Shown here: piece by piece, positions 21,981 to 32,220 of the stretch
Position numbering within the stretch: the stretch's first letter is position 1
Layout: every line of letters starts with the position of its first letter
Assembly: GCF_001399455.2 (NCBI RefSeq)
Contig: NZ_LLEI02000053.1
Location: 168,241-232,240, forward strand
Length of the DNA stretch: 64,000 bases
From: Vibrio bivalvicida
Lineage (GTDB): Bacteria > Pseudomonadota > Gammaproteobacteria > Enterobacterales > Vibrionaceae
Reading direction: 5' to 3'
Notes under the pieces: generated by a model
Databases searched by the model: none
The model's input: only the letters and a program-made list of their open reading frames with translations
Told to the model about the DNA's origin: nothing
Program-made: the position numbers and the translations under genes

Positions 21981-22228
21981 ACGCGCTTCCTTCAATTCTT
22001 GGGAATTGGTTAGCTATGCATTCGTTATCACTCGGCTGGTTCATCGACAGGAGCCGTGAATAATATCCAACAAGTGGAATGAATGCATATCTCGATCTAG
22101 TTCATAAATTTGGCGCACATAATAGCAACTTTATTGCTTCGCTTATAGGGAGTTAACTGGGAAATTTTCTACTTTTCCTGGCGATCTTGTTAGTATTGGG
22201 GAAAAATCAACGCATTGGGTACGAAAAA

Positions 22229-22828
22229 ATGTCACAACCGCTGTTCAACGCTGAATTAATGCCTTCTCAGATGAAAACAAACCTTGATGAATTTATGCAT
22301 AAAATTCAAGGTTTAAGCGATACTTTGCATATTAATCTCAAGCCATTTCAGGCTGATCATATCGCTTTGCGTATCAATGATGCTGAACTGGCGAAATTAG
22401 CGCATCAAGAGTGGCAAAAAGAAGGGAAGGTCATTTCGAATGCTCAGATTAATGGCCGCCCAATCATCGTAATTCTGTTTGAGCAAGCTTTGAATAGCCA
22501 TGGCTGGGATATTGAGTGCTTGGAACTGCCTTACCCAGCGCATGGGAAAATCTACCCAGAGCAGGATTGGGAGCATGTCGAGTTTGTTGTTCCTTCAACT
22601 GCGCAAACCGCAGATGATTACCTCGCAGATCTAAAGAAGCAATTTCCTGATTTCGCGGCTCAGTGGGAGCGACTGTCAGATCTTGGGATCAAAACCAAGC
22701 TATCAAGCCCGAAAGGGGAAGGTGAGCGTTTGAACAACCCAACGGTTGCATTTAAATGGCAAAGGGTGTGCATTAAGCTTCACCCCCATTCATTGAAGAA
22801 CATTGTTGAATCTGAGCAGGCAGGCTAG
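22229..22828 (+). CDS. yecM: YecM family protein (VOC-like fold)
   Basis: Function unproven; E. coli YecM has a vicinal-oxygen-chelate-like fold and is proposed to bind metal. The 199-residue product carries H-x-A-L-R (ADHIALRINDAELA), ELPYPAHGKIYPEQDWEHVEFV and a late VAFKWQRVCIKLHPHSL, all typical. I chose the ATG at 22229, since the frame upstream to 22187 adds only a non-conserved TTG-started leader. It diverges from argS, the same association as in E. coli. Its stop overlaps the convergent protease gene. Confidence 0.88.
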   Translation: MSQPLFNAELMPSQMKTNLDEFMHKIQGLSDTLHINLKPFQADHIALRINDAELAKLAHQEWQKEGKVISNAQINGRPIIVILFEQALNSHGWDIECLELPYPAHGKIYPEQDWEHVEFVVPSTAQTADDYLADLKKQFPDFAAQWERLSDLGIKTKLSSPKGEGERLNNPTVAFKWQRVCIKLHPHSLKNIVESEQAG

Positions 22829-25599
22829 CCTAACTCAATATCTTGTGGTCTTAATTGGAACTCTTCAATTGAGCCTATTTCCATACCTAGGTTAAGCGTC
22901 TCTGATTCATGATGCGCGTTACCCTGAGTGTGCATTATGAGTCGATTCGCTGTGCGTGGTTTGAGTTCATTGACCACGAAGCGAATCATATCTGTGCGGG
23001 TTAAGGTTTTGAGCTCCTCCAAAACCACCTCTTTCTGATTGAAATCCGTATCTTTATTGCCAATAGCAACCCACAGTCGCTGAGCGCGGCCGCGTAAGGT
23101 GGTATCAGGGGTTGAGATCTGATTCCATAATCCCCGTTTACTGCTATGCCATTGGTACTCGTTTAGCTCTAATAGCACCATATAGAATGCGTTGAGGAAT
23201 TCATCTATTGAGCTGATCAAGTCAATCGGAGCAGCGTTGGGAGATTGCACATACAACGCAATACCTGGGTGTCGATTTAGTGGTAAGTTGCCTGTACCTA
23301 CCATATAGCCAAGCTGCTGCTTAGTACGAATCTCATGGAAAAAGGTGGCTGACATTAGGTGGTTGGCTAATGAATATAGGGCGATACTTTTTGGACTAGT
23401 GTCGTCACATTGATAGTAGAGTACCGTCGCTGAGTCTTCTTGATCGCAGAACACTTCGCGTTGGAACGAGCCATTTTTACCTAACATAACCAGTGGGCGT
23501 AGTGCTTCTTCATACTGTTGGTTTTGCACTCTAAGTGCATCTTTTAAGGTGTGACCGAGAGCAAGGGCGTCGGCTCGAGTCCAATCTCCGTAGACAAACA
23601 TTTCAACATGCAACTCAGCTAGTATGGCTTCGACAAAACTTGCCAACTCATCGACTTCGATTGATTCCAGTGCTTCCACCAATACTGAGTAAGGTGGGTT
23701 GTTTGGTTGTAAAATCCCAGTAAGTGCATTGAAAAGCTGTGAAATTGGACGATCTTGAGCTGAATTACGCCAATTTCTTAGTAATTGCTGTTTGATGGTA
23801 TTAAATCTCTGGCTACTGAACTCACGTTGGGCGAAGCGAGTTAAGATCTGCTTCATCAGTTCTGGCTGTTTTTGACTAAAGCCTGAGATGGTTAACGTTA
23901 CTCCCCCTTGATGAGCATACATGTTGTAACCCATCCCTGCGATTTCTGCTTGATAAGTATCAGCAGCGAGGCTGTCTAGAAACATCTCGACGCAGAGGCG
24001 AGTCTTAACAATATTGCGTGGGTTGGCTACGGCATGAGGGCTATCAATGGCGATATAAACCACGCCTTTTGGGACGCGAAATTCATCGTCTTGCAAGTGC
24101 CAAAGTTTAAAGCCTGGTAACTCTTCTAATACTTGTGGTACAGAGTGAGAAATCTCTAATTCCTTTGGGTCTAAGTCATAGCAGATAAAAGGATTCTTTT
24201 CGGGCAGTTCAAAGACCAATGGGCTAGGACGTAAGTAATGTTCTATTTGCTCATGGGCTAATGCACTTACAGAATAAGGTGTGAAATACCATTTAGCCGC
24301 TTTGGTGTATTCATACCCATGTGCGATAAGTGTTGTACGGAGATTGGCCGGAGTGAAATATTGCAACAAAGATTTTAGGACGGACTCGTCATAGTGATTC
24401 ATCATGAAATCACCATAAACAACATCCTCTTCTTGATAATGCTGCATATTAATAACTAAATGGCTGACTAAATCGAGTGAACGAGTGGGCTCTTGAAAAC
24501 GAAATGCTGACTCCAAGACCGCTTGCTTTTCTGCGTATCGCCACTCATCTAGCCCCTTCTCGCTAATCAAAGAGATATAGCTAAAGACAGCCTGGGTAAT
24601 ATCATCAATGTGATCGAGGCCAAGCGGAGTTAACGCGCAGCTAACGGTAAATTCACGATAGTTGCTGCCACTGGTGCCACCGCCAGCAGATAGAGAGGTG
24701 ATCCAGTCTTTGTCTTTGAGTGTTAGCATTAAACTGCCGCTACCTTCATAACCTAACAAGTGGGCAAAGTAAGACAGAGGTTTGCTTTGGTAGTACTGAT
24801 CCATGCTTGGCATAGGAAAGGTAAGAATCAGTTTTCGGATCTCCTTTACGGGTTCTACTTTGACCAAAATCGAGGTTGAATACTGATCAGTAAATGGCGT
24901 TGTAATGCACTTTCCGGCTAATTGATGATTTGGGATCGCTGAGAACTTTTCATGACACATTGTTTCAAGTTCATCTAGATCCTGAGGGCCAGTCACAGCC
25001 AACGTCATTAAATCGGCAGAATACTGCTCGTAGTGGAAGGCAATAATTTCCTCTCTGATCGACTCACCGTTACGATCCTCTAATGTTTCTAAGTTGCCAA
25101 CAGAAAACTTACTAAAGGGATGAGCGGGATTGACAATTTCTTTATGGACTTGATAGAGCCTTCTTGAATCATCATTGAGTTTAAGTTTGTATTCAGACTC
25201 AACAGCTAGGCGTTCTTTGTCTAATGCTTCGGGGTTGAAAAGTGGGGCGGTAAAAAACTGACTGAAGCGATCTAGGCTTGACTCGAATGCATTGGGTGTT
25301 ACATCGAAGAAGAAGCAGGTGTGTTCGGTACCTGTCCACGCATTATTACTGCCGCCATGCTGATTAATATAGCTTTGAAATTCTCCGACTTTGGGGTATT
25401 TTTCTGTGCCCAAAAACAACATATGTTCTAAATAATGGGCGAGACCTTCTCTATCGGATGGGTCGTCGAAGTGACCCACATTGACCGCGAGGGCTGCTGC
25501 TGATTTTTGCGCACCTTGATCGTGAATCAATAAAACCCTGACTCCGTTAGCTAAGGTAAGATAACGATATTGGTTCGTATCATTGGGGCTAATGTGCAC
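22825..25599 (-). CDS. Insulinase-family (M16) zinc protease, protease III-like
   Basis: A 924-residue M16A peptidase related to pitrilysin (PtrA). It has the inverted zinc motif HYLEH at 55-59, preceded by GLA and followed by MLFLGTEKYP. The downstream glutamate is expected within ERLAVESEYK. Four homologous halves follow, as usual for the 100-kDa class. No clear signal peptide is seen (MHISPNDTNQYRYL), so a cytoplasmic location is likely, unlike E. coli PtrA. It converges on yecM with a 4-bp overlap of the stops. Confidence 0.9.
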   Translation of the reverse strand: MHISPNDTNQYRYLTLANGVRVLLIHDQGAQKSAAALAVNVGHFDDPSDREGLAHYLEHMLFLGTEKYPKVGEFQSYINQHGGSNNAWTGTEHTCFFFDVTPNAFESSLDRFSQFFTAPLFNPEALDKERLAVESEYKLKLNDDSRRLYQVHKEIVNPAHPFSKFSVGNLETLEDRNGESIREEIIAFHYEQYSADLMTLAVTGPQDLDELETMCHEKFSAIPNHQLAGKCITTPFTDQYSTSILVKVEPVKEIRKLILTFPMPSMDQYYQSKPLSYFAHLLGYEGSGSLMLTLKDKDWITSLSAGGGTSGSNYREFTVSCALTPLGLDHIDDITQAVFSYISLISEKGLDEWRYAEKQAVLESAFRFQEPTRSLDLVSHLVINMQHYQEEDVVYGDFMMNHYDESVLKSLLQYFTPANLRTTLIAHGYEYTKAAKWYFTPYSVSALAHEQIEHYLRPSPLVFELPEKNPFICYDLDPKELEISHSVPQVLEELPGFKLWHLQDDEFRVPKGVVYIAIDSPHAVANPRNIVKTRLCVEMFLDSLAADTYQAEIAGMGYNMYAHQGGVTLTISGFSQKQPELMKQILTRFAQREFSSQRFNTIKQQLLRNWRNSAQDRPISQLFNALTGILQPNNPPYSVLVEALESIEVDELASFVEAILAELHVEMFVYGDWTRADALALGHTLKDALRVQNQQYEEALRPLVMLGKNGSFQREVFCDQEDSATVLYYQCDDTSPKSIALYSLANHLMSATFFHEIRTKQQLGYMVGTGNLPLNRHPGIALYVQSPNAAPIDLISSIDEFLNAFYMVLLELNEYQWHSSKRGLWNQISTPDTTLRGRAQRLWVAIGNKDTDFNQKEVVLEELKTLTRTDMIRFVVNELKPRTANRLIMHTQGNAHHESETLNLGMEIGSIEEFQLRPQDIELG

Positions 25600-25909
25600 A
25601 GTACACTCTCCGAAACTGTTTAAGTGGTCTTATAGACAATAGAGTAATTATGACTCGGATGTAGTCGACTGCAAACTATCTGTTTGAGAAATATGAGCAA
25701 AATGGGTCAAAGAACTGAACTGATTAGCTTTAAATAGTGTTAAGAAAGTCGGGGTCTTTAGTTAGAGAGTTGATATAATTGTTTATAGGTCCACGCTGAT
25801 GTTGGGGCCGAAATAGCTCAACACTTGATAACAATGAAGCTGTGTTTAAACCAGCACGACAAAAATAAAACCGCGCCAGAAATAAAGCGGATAGTATTAG
25901 GAAAATGCC
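25600..25909. other. Divergent promoter region between the protease gene and sixA
   Basis: The 310 bp separate two divergent genes and must hold both promoters. I see no clear operator palindrome, terminator or small reading frame. The sequence is AT-rich near sixA. Confidence 0.5.
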
Positions 25910-26374
25910 ATGAAAATTTTCATCATGCGCCATGGGGAAGCCGAGCACTTTGCTCAATCCGATGCCCAGAGAGAGCTAACAAACAACGGTAGAAGTGCTT
26001 CTGTTGCTGTCGCCCGTGCCTGTGTTAAAAGAGGTTTCTCACAGTTTGATAAAGTGCTTGTAAGTCCATACATTAGAGCCCAACAGACTTGGCAAGAGAT
26101 CTCGGAGTGTTTCAGTTCCGACCAAGTGGAAATTTGTGATGAGATCACGCCATATGGCGACTCGGAGCAAGTGGCAGACTATGTATCGGCCCTTATTGAT
26201 GTACATCGCTATGAGCGTATTTTACTGGTGTCGCATTTACCTCTTGTCGGATATCTAACAGCTGAGTTTGTGCCTGATCTTGCCCCGCCAATGTTCCCGA
26301 CCTCTGGGCTCACATGCATAGAGTATTCTTTAGAGAAGTTAACGGGCGAAGTTGCTTTTAATATTCAACCGTAG
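25910..26374 (+). CDS. sixA: Phosphohistidine phosphatase SixA
   Basis: Removes phosphate from phosphohistidine; in E. coli it acts on the nitrogen phosphotransferase system protein NPr. The 154-residue product starts MKIFIMRHGEAEH, with the RHG signature at 7-9, then LTNNGR and the second histidine in LVSHLPLVG. It is a stand-alone gene, followed after about 100 bp by a hairpin. Confidence 0.92.
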   Translation: MKIFIMRHGEAEHFAQSDAQRELTNNGRSASVAVARACVKRGFSQFDKVLVSPYIRAQQTWQEISECFSSDQVEICDEITPYGDSEQVADYVSALIDVHRYERILLVSHLPLVGYLTAEFVPDLAPPMFPTSGLTCIEYSLEKLTGEVAFNIQP

Positions 26375-26472
26375 CGACTGAGTTTGGCCAACTTGTGTTG
26401 GTCATATGTTTGCTGAACACAAACTCCCCTTGCGCTGAGTTATTGCGCAGCCATTAATTTGACAGAGTTGCT

Positions 26473-26508
26473 GGACTAGATATTGCATAGCTAGTCCAAG
26501 TTCTTCTT
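26473..26508 (+). terminator. Weak terminator between sixA and flhA
   Basis: GGACTAG/CTAGTCC (26473-26479 with 26491-26497) forms a 7-bp stem with an 11-base loop, followed by a mixed T-rich stretch (AAGTTCTTCTTTTT). Confidence 0.5.
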
Positions 26509-26534
26509 TTTCAGACTATTGTAGCTACTCAACT

Positions 26535-28628
26535 ATGAAGTTTTCTCTGCCGTTTACGGACAAATTGCCTCCAATCCCTCAACGTGCGATGCCCGCTGTT
26601 GGCGCGCCAGTTATGGTATTGTCGACATTGGCAATGGTTATTCTGCCAATTCCAGCATTTTTGCTCGATTTGTTCTTCACCTTCAATATCGCGTTAGCGA
26701 TGGTTGTCTTACTGGTGACGGTATATACGCGTCGACCACTTGATTTTGCTGCTTTCCCCACGGTGTTACTTATCTCGACGCTTCTGCGTTTGGCGTTAAA
26801 CGTCGCATCAACACGTGTTGTTCTTCTCTATGGTCATGAAGGGTCAAGTGCGGCAGGTAAGGTGATTGAAGCCTTTGGTAGTGTGGTTATCGGTGGCAAC
26901 TATGCTGTTGGTCTGGTTGTTTTCCTTATCTTGATGATCATTAACTTTATGGTTGTAACCAAAGGTGCAGGACGTATTTCGGAAGTGAGTGCACGTTTCA
27001 CCTTGGATGCGTTACCGGGTAAGCAGATGGCTATCGATGCCGATTTAAATGCTGGACTCATTGATCAAGACCAAGCAAGAACAAGGCGTCAAGAAGTTAC
27101 TAAAGAAGCAGATTTCTACGGTTCTATGGATGGTGCTTCGAAATTTGTAAAAGGAGATGCCATTGCCGGTATCTTGATTTTGTTTATCAACATTATCGGC
27201 GGTCTTTCTATCGGTATGATCCAGTATGACCTTGGCTTCAAGGAAGCACTGCAAATCTATACTCTGTTGACCATTGGTGATGGTTTGGTCGCACAAATCC
27301 CATCGCTACTCCTTTCCATTGGCGCGGCGATCATGGTTACACGCCAAAACACTGATGAAGATATGGGTCAACAGGTTGCCTTTCAAATGTTTGACAACCC
27401 GAAAGCACTCATGATTACCGCGGGCATACTCGGTGTGATGGGGCTAGTACCTGGCATGCCGCACTTTGCTTTTTTACTACTTGCGCTTATTGCGGGTGGT
27501 GGTGCTTACTGGATCTTCCGCAAGCAGAAGAAAGCGGCGGAAGAGCCAAGCACTCAAGCGACGACAGAGCAAGAGACAACAACGCCGAAAGAACTATCTT
27601 GGGATGACGTTCAGCCTGTTGATATTATTGGACTAGAGGTGGGATATCGATTAATTCCATTGGTGGATAAAGACCAAGGTGGTGAGTTATTAGAACGCGT
27701 TAAAGGGGTGCGTAAGAAGCTTTCCCAAGACTTCGGCTTTTTAATCCCTGCTGTACACATTCGAGACAATCTAGAGCTTACGCCCAACAGTTATCGTATT
27801 ACCTTGATGGGTGTCGCAGTTGGTGAGGCAGAAATTCGACCAGATATGGAGTTGGCGATTAACCCAGGTCAGGTTTATGGAATGATTGAAGGCGAGCCGA
27901 CCATCGATCCTGCTTTTGGCCTCGAAGCCGCTTGGATTCGAGAAGAGCAACGTGAGCATGCTCAAGCACTTGGCTATACAGTGGTTGACTCTTCAACGGT
28001 GTTGGCGACTCACCTTAGCCAACTACTGACTAACAATGCTTCTCAGCTTATTGGCCATGAAGAAGTTCAGAACCTACTCGAAATGTTGGGTCGAAGCACG
28101 CCTAAGCTAGTAGAAAGTTTTGTACCGGATCAGCTTCAATTGGGCGTGGTAGTGAAAGTGTTGCAAAACCTGCTTAATGAAGCGGTACCAATCCGAGATA
28201 TTAGATCTATTGTTCAAACCTTGTCCGAATACTCAAGTAAGAGTCAAGAAGCTGACATTCTTACGGCTGCAGTGCGCATCTCGTTAAAACGATTAATTGT
28301 CCAGGAAATCAATGGGATAGAGCCTGAGCTGCCAGTCATTACTCTTATTCCTGAGCTGGAACAAATATTGCATCAAACAATGCAGGCTTCAGGCGGGGAA
28401 TCGGCGGGAATTGAGCCAGGCTTAGCAGAACGACTACAATCATCATTAAGCCAAGCGACACAAGAGCAAGAGCTTAAAGGTGAACCAGCGGTACTTCTAA
28501 CCTCTGGTGTACTACGTTCTACGCTAGCTAAGTTTGTCAAAAATACGATTCCTTCATTAAGAGTTCTCTCTTATCAAGAGGTCCCTGACGAGAAACAAAT
28601 TCGCATTGTTCAAGCGGTTGGAAACTAG
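26535..28628 (+). CDS. flhA: Flagellar type III export gate protein FlhA
   Basis: Large gate component of the flagellar export apparatus that docks chaperone-substrate complexes. The 697-residue product has an N-terminal half of about eight membrane helices. The FHIPEP-type cytoplasmic loop carries TKGAGRISEVSARFTLDALPGKQMAIDADL (given in part). A linker and a soluble C-terminal domain (about residue 360 on) follow. It opens the flagellar and chemotaxis run, and flhF follows after 29 bp. Confidence 0.97.
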   Translation: MKFSLPFTDKLPPIPQRAMPAVGAPVMVLSTLAMVILPIPAFLLDLFFTFNIALAMVVLLVTVYTRRPLDFAAFPTVLLISTLLRLALNVASTRVVLLYGHEGSSAAGKVIEAFGSVVIGGNYAVGLVVFLILMIINFMVVTKGAGRISEVSARFTLDALPGKQMAIDADLNAGLIDQDQARTRRQEVTKEADFYGSMDGASKFVKGDAIAGILILFINIIGGLSIGMIQYDLGFKEALQIYTLLTIGDGLVAQIPSLLLSIGAAIMVTRQNTDEDMGQQVAFQMFDNPKALMITAGILGVMGLVPGMPHFAFLLLALIAGGGAYWIFRKQKKAAEEPSTQATTEQETTTPKELSWDDVQPVDIIGLEVGYRLIPLVDKDQGGELLERVKGVRKKLSQDFGFLIPAVHIRDNLELTPNSYRITLMGVAVGEAEIRPDMELAINPGQVYGMIEGEPTIDPAFGLEAAWIREEQREHAQALGYTVVDSSTVLATHLSQLLTNNASQLIGHEEVQNLLEMLGRSTPKLVESFVPDQLQLGVVVKVLQNLLNEAVPIRDIRSIVQTLSEYSSKSQEADILTAAVRISLKRLIVQEINGIEPELPVITLIPELEQILHQTMQASGGESAGIEPGLAERLQSSLSQATQEQELKGEPAVLLTSGVLRSTLAKFVKNTIPSLRVLSYQEVPDEKQIRIVQAVGN

Positions 28629-28657
28629 AATGGATGCGTTGAGATACGGTACTTAAT

Positions 28658-30139
28658 TTGAAGATTAAACGATTTTTTGCCAAAGACATGCGCAGCGCCT
28701 TACTCCAAGTTAAAGGGGAGTTAGGTGATGACGCGGTGATCATGTCAAATAAAAAAGTCGCGGGTGGTGTAGAGATCGTTGCGGCTGTCGATGGTGCTGA
28801 AGGAGTTAAGCGCCAAAGTAACGGCTATAACTCAAGTCCTCGCCATAACAATACTCGCCAGGCCCCTGCAAGTATTCCTACTCCAAACCAACGTACATTG
28901 GACGATGATCGAGTCAGTTTGCAAACTCAAGCCGATTCTGGTCGCTCTATGACTAAGCGTTTTGCCACTATGCTTAAGCAATACAGCACAAATGGTGCCG
29001 ATGCTGTCGAGCAAGAGGGCAGCGATAACCAAGACTCACTTTCAGCGTTGCTAAAAAGGCAGTCAGCGTCACGTGATCCGTCTCGAGATAATGTACAGCT
29101 CAAAGAAGATTCGCCACTTGCGCGTTTAATTGCTGAAGATCGCCGGGTAGATAAGCCAGCCGCCAAATTAGATCCAACGCGTTATGAAAGACAGCGTCGT
29201 GAAGAGCCTCCGGTCTCAAGTGAAGACTTGGAAGAGATGAAAGAAGAGATGACGTCAATACGTCAGCTTCTAGAACATCAAGTTTCGGGCCTGATGTGGC
29301 AAGAGGTAGAGCGTCGAGAGCCTCTGCGAGCCATGTTAATCAAACGTCTTGAGCGCATGGGTGTTTCATCTGACCTTGCTGATCAGCTTGCTTGCTATAT
29401 ACCGGAAGACACACCTCCGACTAAGGCATGGAAAGCATTACTCGGATTGGTGTCAGATCAGATCCCTATTTCTCGACAAGATATCTTAAAACGAGGTGGT
29501 GTGGTTGCTTTGCTCGGGCCTACTGGTGTGGGTAAAACCACCACTGTTGCAAAACTGGCGGCACGCGCCGCAATGGAGTACGGCTCAGATAATGTGGCAC
29601 TGGTTTCAACAGATACTTATCGTATTGGTGCGCATGAGCAATTAGCGATTTATGGAAGAATTATGGGTTGTCCTGTAAAAGTCGCTAAAGATTCCAATGA
29701 GTTAGCCGATGTAATATATCAATTACGAAATCGTCGCCTAATTCTAGTTGATACCGCAGGTATGGGGCAGCGTGATGTAAGGCTGTCTGAGCAATTAGAT
29801 ACGCTTATGCATGAAAGCGGAGAAATGATCCACAGCTACTTAGTTTTGCCTGCAACGGCGCAACGAAAGGTACTGCAAGAGACCATTGACCATTTCAAAC
29901 GTATTCCGTTGTCTGGTTGTATTATGACTAAACTAGATGAATCACTGAGTTTAGGTGAGTTTGTCAGCGTAGTTGTACAGAACTCTTTACCCGTTGCCTA
30001 CATAGCGAATGGACAACGAGTTCCGGAAGATATTGTGATAGCGCAACCTAAATATATGGTCGCAAAAGCAAACGAATTATTAGAGAAGTCGACAGAAGAT
30101 GAACCTCACTACTGGAATAGTGAAGCGGAGAGGTTCTAG
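28658..30139 (+). CDS. flhF: SRP-like GTPase FlhF (polar flagellum placement)
   Basis: Places the flagellum at the pole and promotes flagellar gene expression in Vibrio. The 493-residue product has the N-terminal motif MKIKRFFAKDMRSAL, a variable basic middle, and the SRP-type NG domain with G1 GPTGVGKTT (about 287-295), G3 DTAGMGQRD and G4 TKLDES. The start is a TTG at 28658, the only one giving the conserved N-terminus. HubP (left edge of the window) is a known pole partner in Vibrio. flhG follows after 13 bp. Confidence 0.96.
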   Translation: MKIKRFFAKDMRSALLQVKGELGDDAVIMSNKKVAGGVEIVAAVDGAEGVKRQSNGYNSSPRHNNTRQAPASIPTPNQRTLDDDRVSLQTQADSGRSMTKRFATMLKQYSTNGADAVEQEGSDNQDSLSALLKRQSASRDPSRDNVQLKEDSPLARLIAEDRRVDKPAAKLDPTRYERQRREEPPVSSEDLEEMKEEMTSIRQLLEHQVSGLMWQEVERREPLRAMLIKRLERMGVSSDLADQLACYIPEDTPPTKAWKALLGLVSDQIPISRQDILKRGGVVALLGPTGVGKTTTVAKLAARAAMEYGSDNVALVSTDTYRIGAHEQLAIYGRIMGCPVKVAKDSNELADVIYQLRNRRLILVDTAGMGQRDVRLSEQLDTLMHESGEMIHSYLVLPATAQRKVLQETIDHFKRIPLSGCIMTKLDESLSLGEFVSVVVQNSLPVAYIANGQRVPEDIVIAQPKYMVAKANELLEKSTEDEPHYWNSEAERF

Positions 30140-30152
30140 GCGGCGGACGATT

Positions 30153-31040
30153 ATGACTAAAAATATGATACAAGACCAAGCAAGCGGATTACGCCGCTTA
30201 ACACAGCCATCATTGACCAAGGTTATTTCGGTAACGGGTGGTAAAGGCGGTGTTGGTAAATCAAACGTAACGTTGGGCATGGCAATCTCAATGGCGCGCC
30301 AAGGCAAAAAAGTCATGGTATTAGATGCTGACCTTGGGTTGGCCAATGTCGATGTAATGCTCGGTATTCGGCCAAAGCGCAACCTAGGCCATGTGCTTGC
30401 GGGTGAATGTGAACTTAAAGATGCGATTGTAGAAGGTCCGCACGGTATTAAGATCATTCCAGCGACATCTGGTACTCAATCAATGACTGAGCTATCTCAC
30501 GCTCAACATATTGGTCTAATTCGAGCCTTTGGTAGCTTAGAAGACGAAATGGACGTATTGCTGATTGATACGGCAGCGGGTATTTCCGATATGGTTGTGA
30601 GTTTCTCTCGAGCTGCGCAAGATGTTGTTATTGTGGTTTGTGATGAACCTACGTCAATCACTGATGCATATGCTTTAATTAAGTTGCTGAGCAAAGAACA
30701 TCAGGTGCAACGTTTTAAAATCGTTGCAAATATGGTCAGAAGCTATCGAGAAGGCAGAGAATTGTTCGCAAAGTTGACCTTGGTCACAGAGCGATTCTTG
30801 AATGTGAGCCTAGAGCTCGTAGCATGTATTCCGTTGGATGATAAAGTTAGACAATCTGTTAAGAAACAAAAGATTGTTGTTGACGCGTTCCCAAGATCTC
30901 CGGCGGCACTAGCAATTGGTTCATTGGCAAATAAAGCGCTGACATGGCCAATTCCTAAAACACCGAGTGGACATCTTGAGTTTTTTGTAGAACGCTTACT
31001 AAATAGACCTGAGATGCTAGAGGAACCATTTGGTGAATAA
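30153..31040 (+). CDS. flhG: MinD-like ATPase FlhG (flagellar number control)
   Basis: Restrains flagellar number by acting on FlhF and the flagellar regulators. The 295-residue product has the deviant Walker A GGKGGVGKSN, DADLGLANVDVMLG and DTAAGISD of the MinD/ParA class, preceded by a short basic helix (ASGLRRLTQP), the usual FlhF-activating segment. I chose ATG 30153 over the open frame back to 30099, which overlaps flhF. The fliA start lies just before its stop. Confidence 0.95.
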   Translation: MTKNMIQDQASGLRRLTQPSLTKVISVTGGKGGVGKSNVTLGMAISMARQGKKVMVLDADLGLANVDVMLGIRPKRNLGHVLAGECELKDAIVEGPHGIKIIPATSGTQSMTELSHAQHIGLIRAFGSLEDEMDVLLIDTAAGISDMVVSFSRAAQDVVIVVCDEPTSITDAYALIKLLSKEHQVQRFKIVANMVRSYREGRELFAKLTLVTERFLNVSLELVACIPLDDKVRQSVKKQKIVVDAFPRSPAALAIGSLANKALTWPIPKTPSGHLEFFVERLLNRPEMLEEPFGE

Positions 31041-31767
31041 GGCTTTGACTTATGAACAGTATGCGAATCAAAACAGCCAACGAGCATTTCTAGAGAAATA
31101 CTCGGTGCTGGTGAAGCGCATTGCTCATCATTTACTAGGGCGCCTACCGCCTAGTGTACAAGTGGAAGATCTTATTCAGGCGGGCATGATCGGTTTGCTC
31201 GAAGCGCAAAAAAACTACGATGGCAGTAAAGGCGCTAGTTTTGAAACATATGCTGGCATTCGTATCCGAGGTGCTATGCTTGACGATATACGTCGTGGGG
31301 ATTGGGTTCCTCGGTCAGTGCATAAGCATAATCGTGAGGTTAGTCAGGCGATCTCCACTCTAGAAGGTTTACTGAATAGAGATCCTACTGATGCAGAAGT
31401 TGCACAGCAGCTAGGAATAAGCCTTGACCAATACCATACTATTTTAACGGATATAAACTGTTCGCGTTTGATTGGAATCGAAGATCTCGGAGTGTCAGAA
31501 GATTCAATTTCTCCCGAAGATGCCGATGAAGATAATCTTCCATTTCAGGGTGTGGCAGACGAGTTTTTCCGAAAAGCGCTAGTAGATTCAATTAAATCGC
31601 TTCCAGAACGTGAAGCCCTAGTACTTTCGCTTTATTATGATGAAGAGTTAAACTTAAAAGAAATCGGTGAGGTGATTGGTGTTAGCGAGTCACGCGTTAG
31701 CCAAATACTAAGCCAATCAATGCAGCGTCTACGCACAAAGTTAAGTGCATGGACAAATAATGAGTAA
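31033..31767 (+). CDS. fliA: Flagellar sigma factor FliA (sigma-28)
   Basis: Directs transcription of late flagellar and chemotaxis genes. The 244-residue product has region 2 (VEDLIQAGMIGLLEAQKNYD, FETYAGIRIRGAMLDDIRRGDWVPRS read in part), region 3, and region 4 (LNLKEIGEVIGVSESRVSQI). The start is GTG 31033 (MNKALTYEQY); a TTG codon directly before it would add one residue. The start overlaps the end of flhG by 8 bp. Confidence 0.95.
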   Translation: MNKALTYEQYANQNSQRAFLEKYSVLVKRIAHHLLGRLPPSVQVEDLIQAGMIGLLEAQKNYDGSKGASFETYAGIRIRGAMLDDIRRGDWVPRSVHKHNREVSQAISTLEGLLNRDPTDAEVAQQLGISLDQYHTILTDINCSRLIGIEDLGVSEDSISPEDADEDNLPFQGVADEFFRKALVDSIKSLPEREALVLSLYYDEELNLKEIGEVIGVSESRVSQILSQSMQRLRTKLSAWTNNE

Positions 31768-31800
31768 ACATCACTGATCTCGAACTCAGTGGAGGCAATT

Positions 31801-32181
31801 TTGAATAAAAACATGAAAATCCTTATTGTTGATGATTTTTCAACGATGCGTCGTATTGTTAAGAACCTACTGCGCGATCTTGGGTTTAACAATACTCAAG
31901 AAGCGGATGATGGCTTAACGGCGTTACCTATGCTGAAGAAAGGGGAGTTCGACTTCGTCGTGACAGACTGGAATATGCCAGGTATGCAAGGTATTGACCT
32001 TCTAAAGCATATTCGAGCGGACGAAGAGTTGAAGCACTTGCCGGTGTTGATGATTACTGCAGAAGCTAAACGTGAGCAGATCATCGAAGCTGCGCAAGCC
32101 GGTGTTAATGGGTACATCGTTAAACCATTCACCGCTGCAACACTAAAAGAAAAACTAGATAAAATATTTGAACGTTTATAA
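31801..32181 (+). CDS. cheY: Chemotaxis response regulator CheY
   Basis: Carries the phosphate signal from CheA to the flagellar switch. The 126-residue single receiver domain has the acid pair D11-D12, the phospho-acceptor D56 (TDWNMPG), T/A switch region MITAEA and the conserved Lys in VKPF. The start is TTG 31801: GGAGG (31791-31795) sits five bases upstream, and the resulting N-terminus [12 protein letters not shown] matches Vibrio CheY3. The open frame to GTG 31789 would cover the ribosome site. Confidence 0.95.
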   Translation: MNKNMKILIVDDFSTMRRIVKNLLRDLGFNNTQEADDGLTALPMLKKGEFDFVVTDWNMPGMQGIDLLKHIRADEELKHLPVLMITAEAKREQIIEAAQAGVNGYIVKPFTAATLKEKLDKIFERL

Positions 32182-32220
32182 GTCAAGGTATTGACTTAAG
32201 GCGCTAAAGGCCAATTCAGA

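Noticed and set aside
26398-26414. Possible sigma-54 promoter upstream of flhA (GG at 26400-26401, GC at 26412-26413)
   Set aside because: The GG/GC spacing fits and flhA is sigma-54 dependent in some Vibrio, but the four bases after GG do not match the consensus, so it is too weak to annotate.
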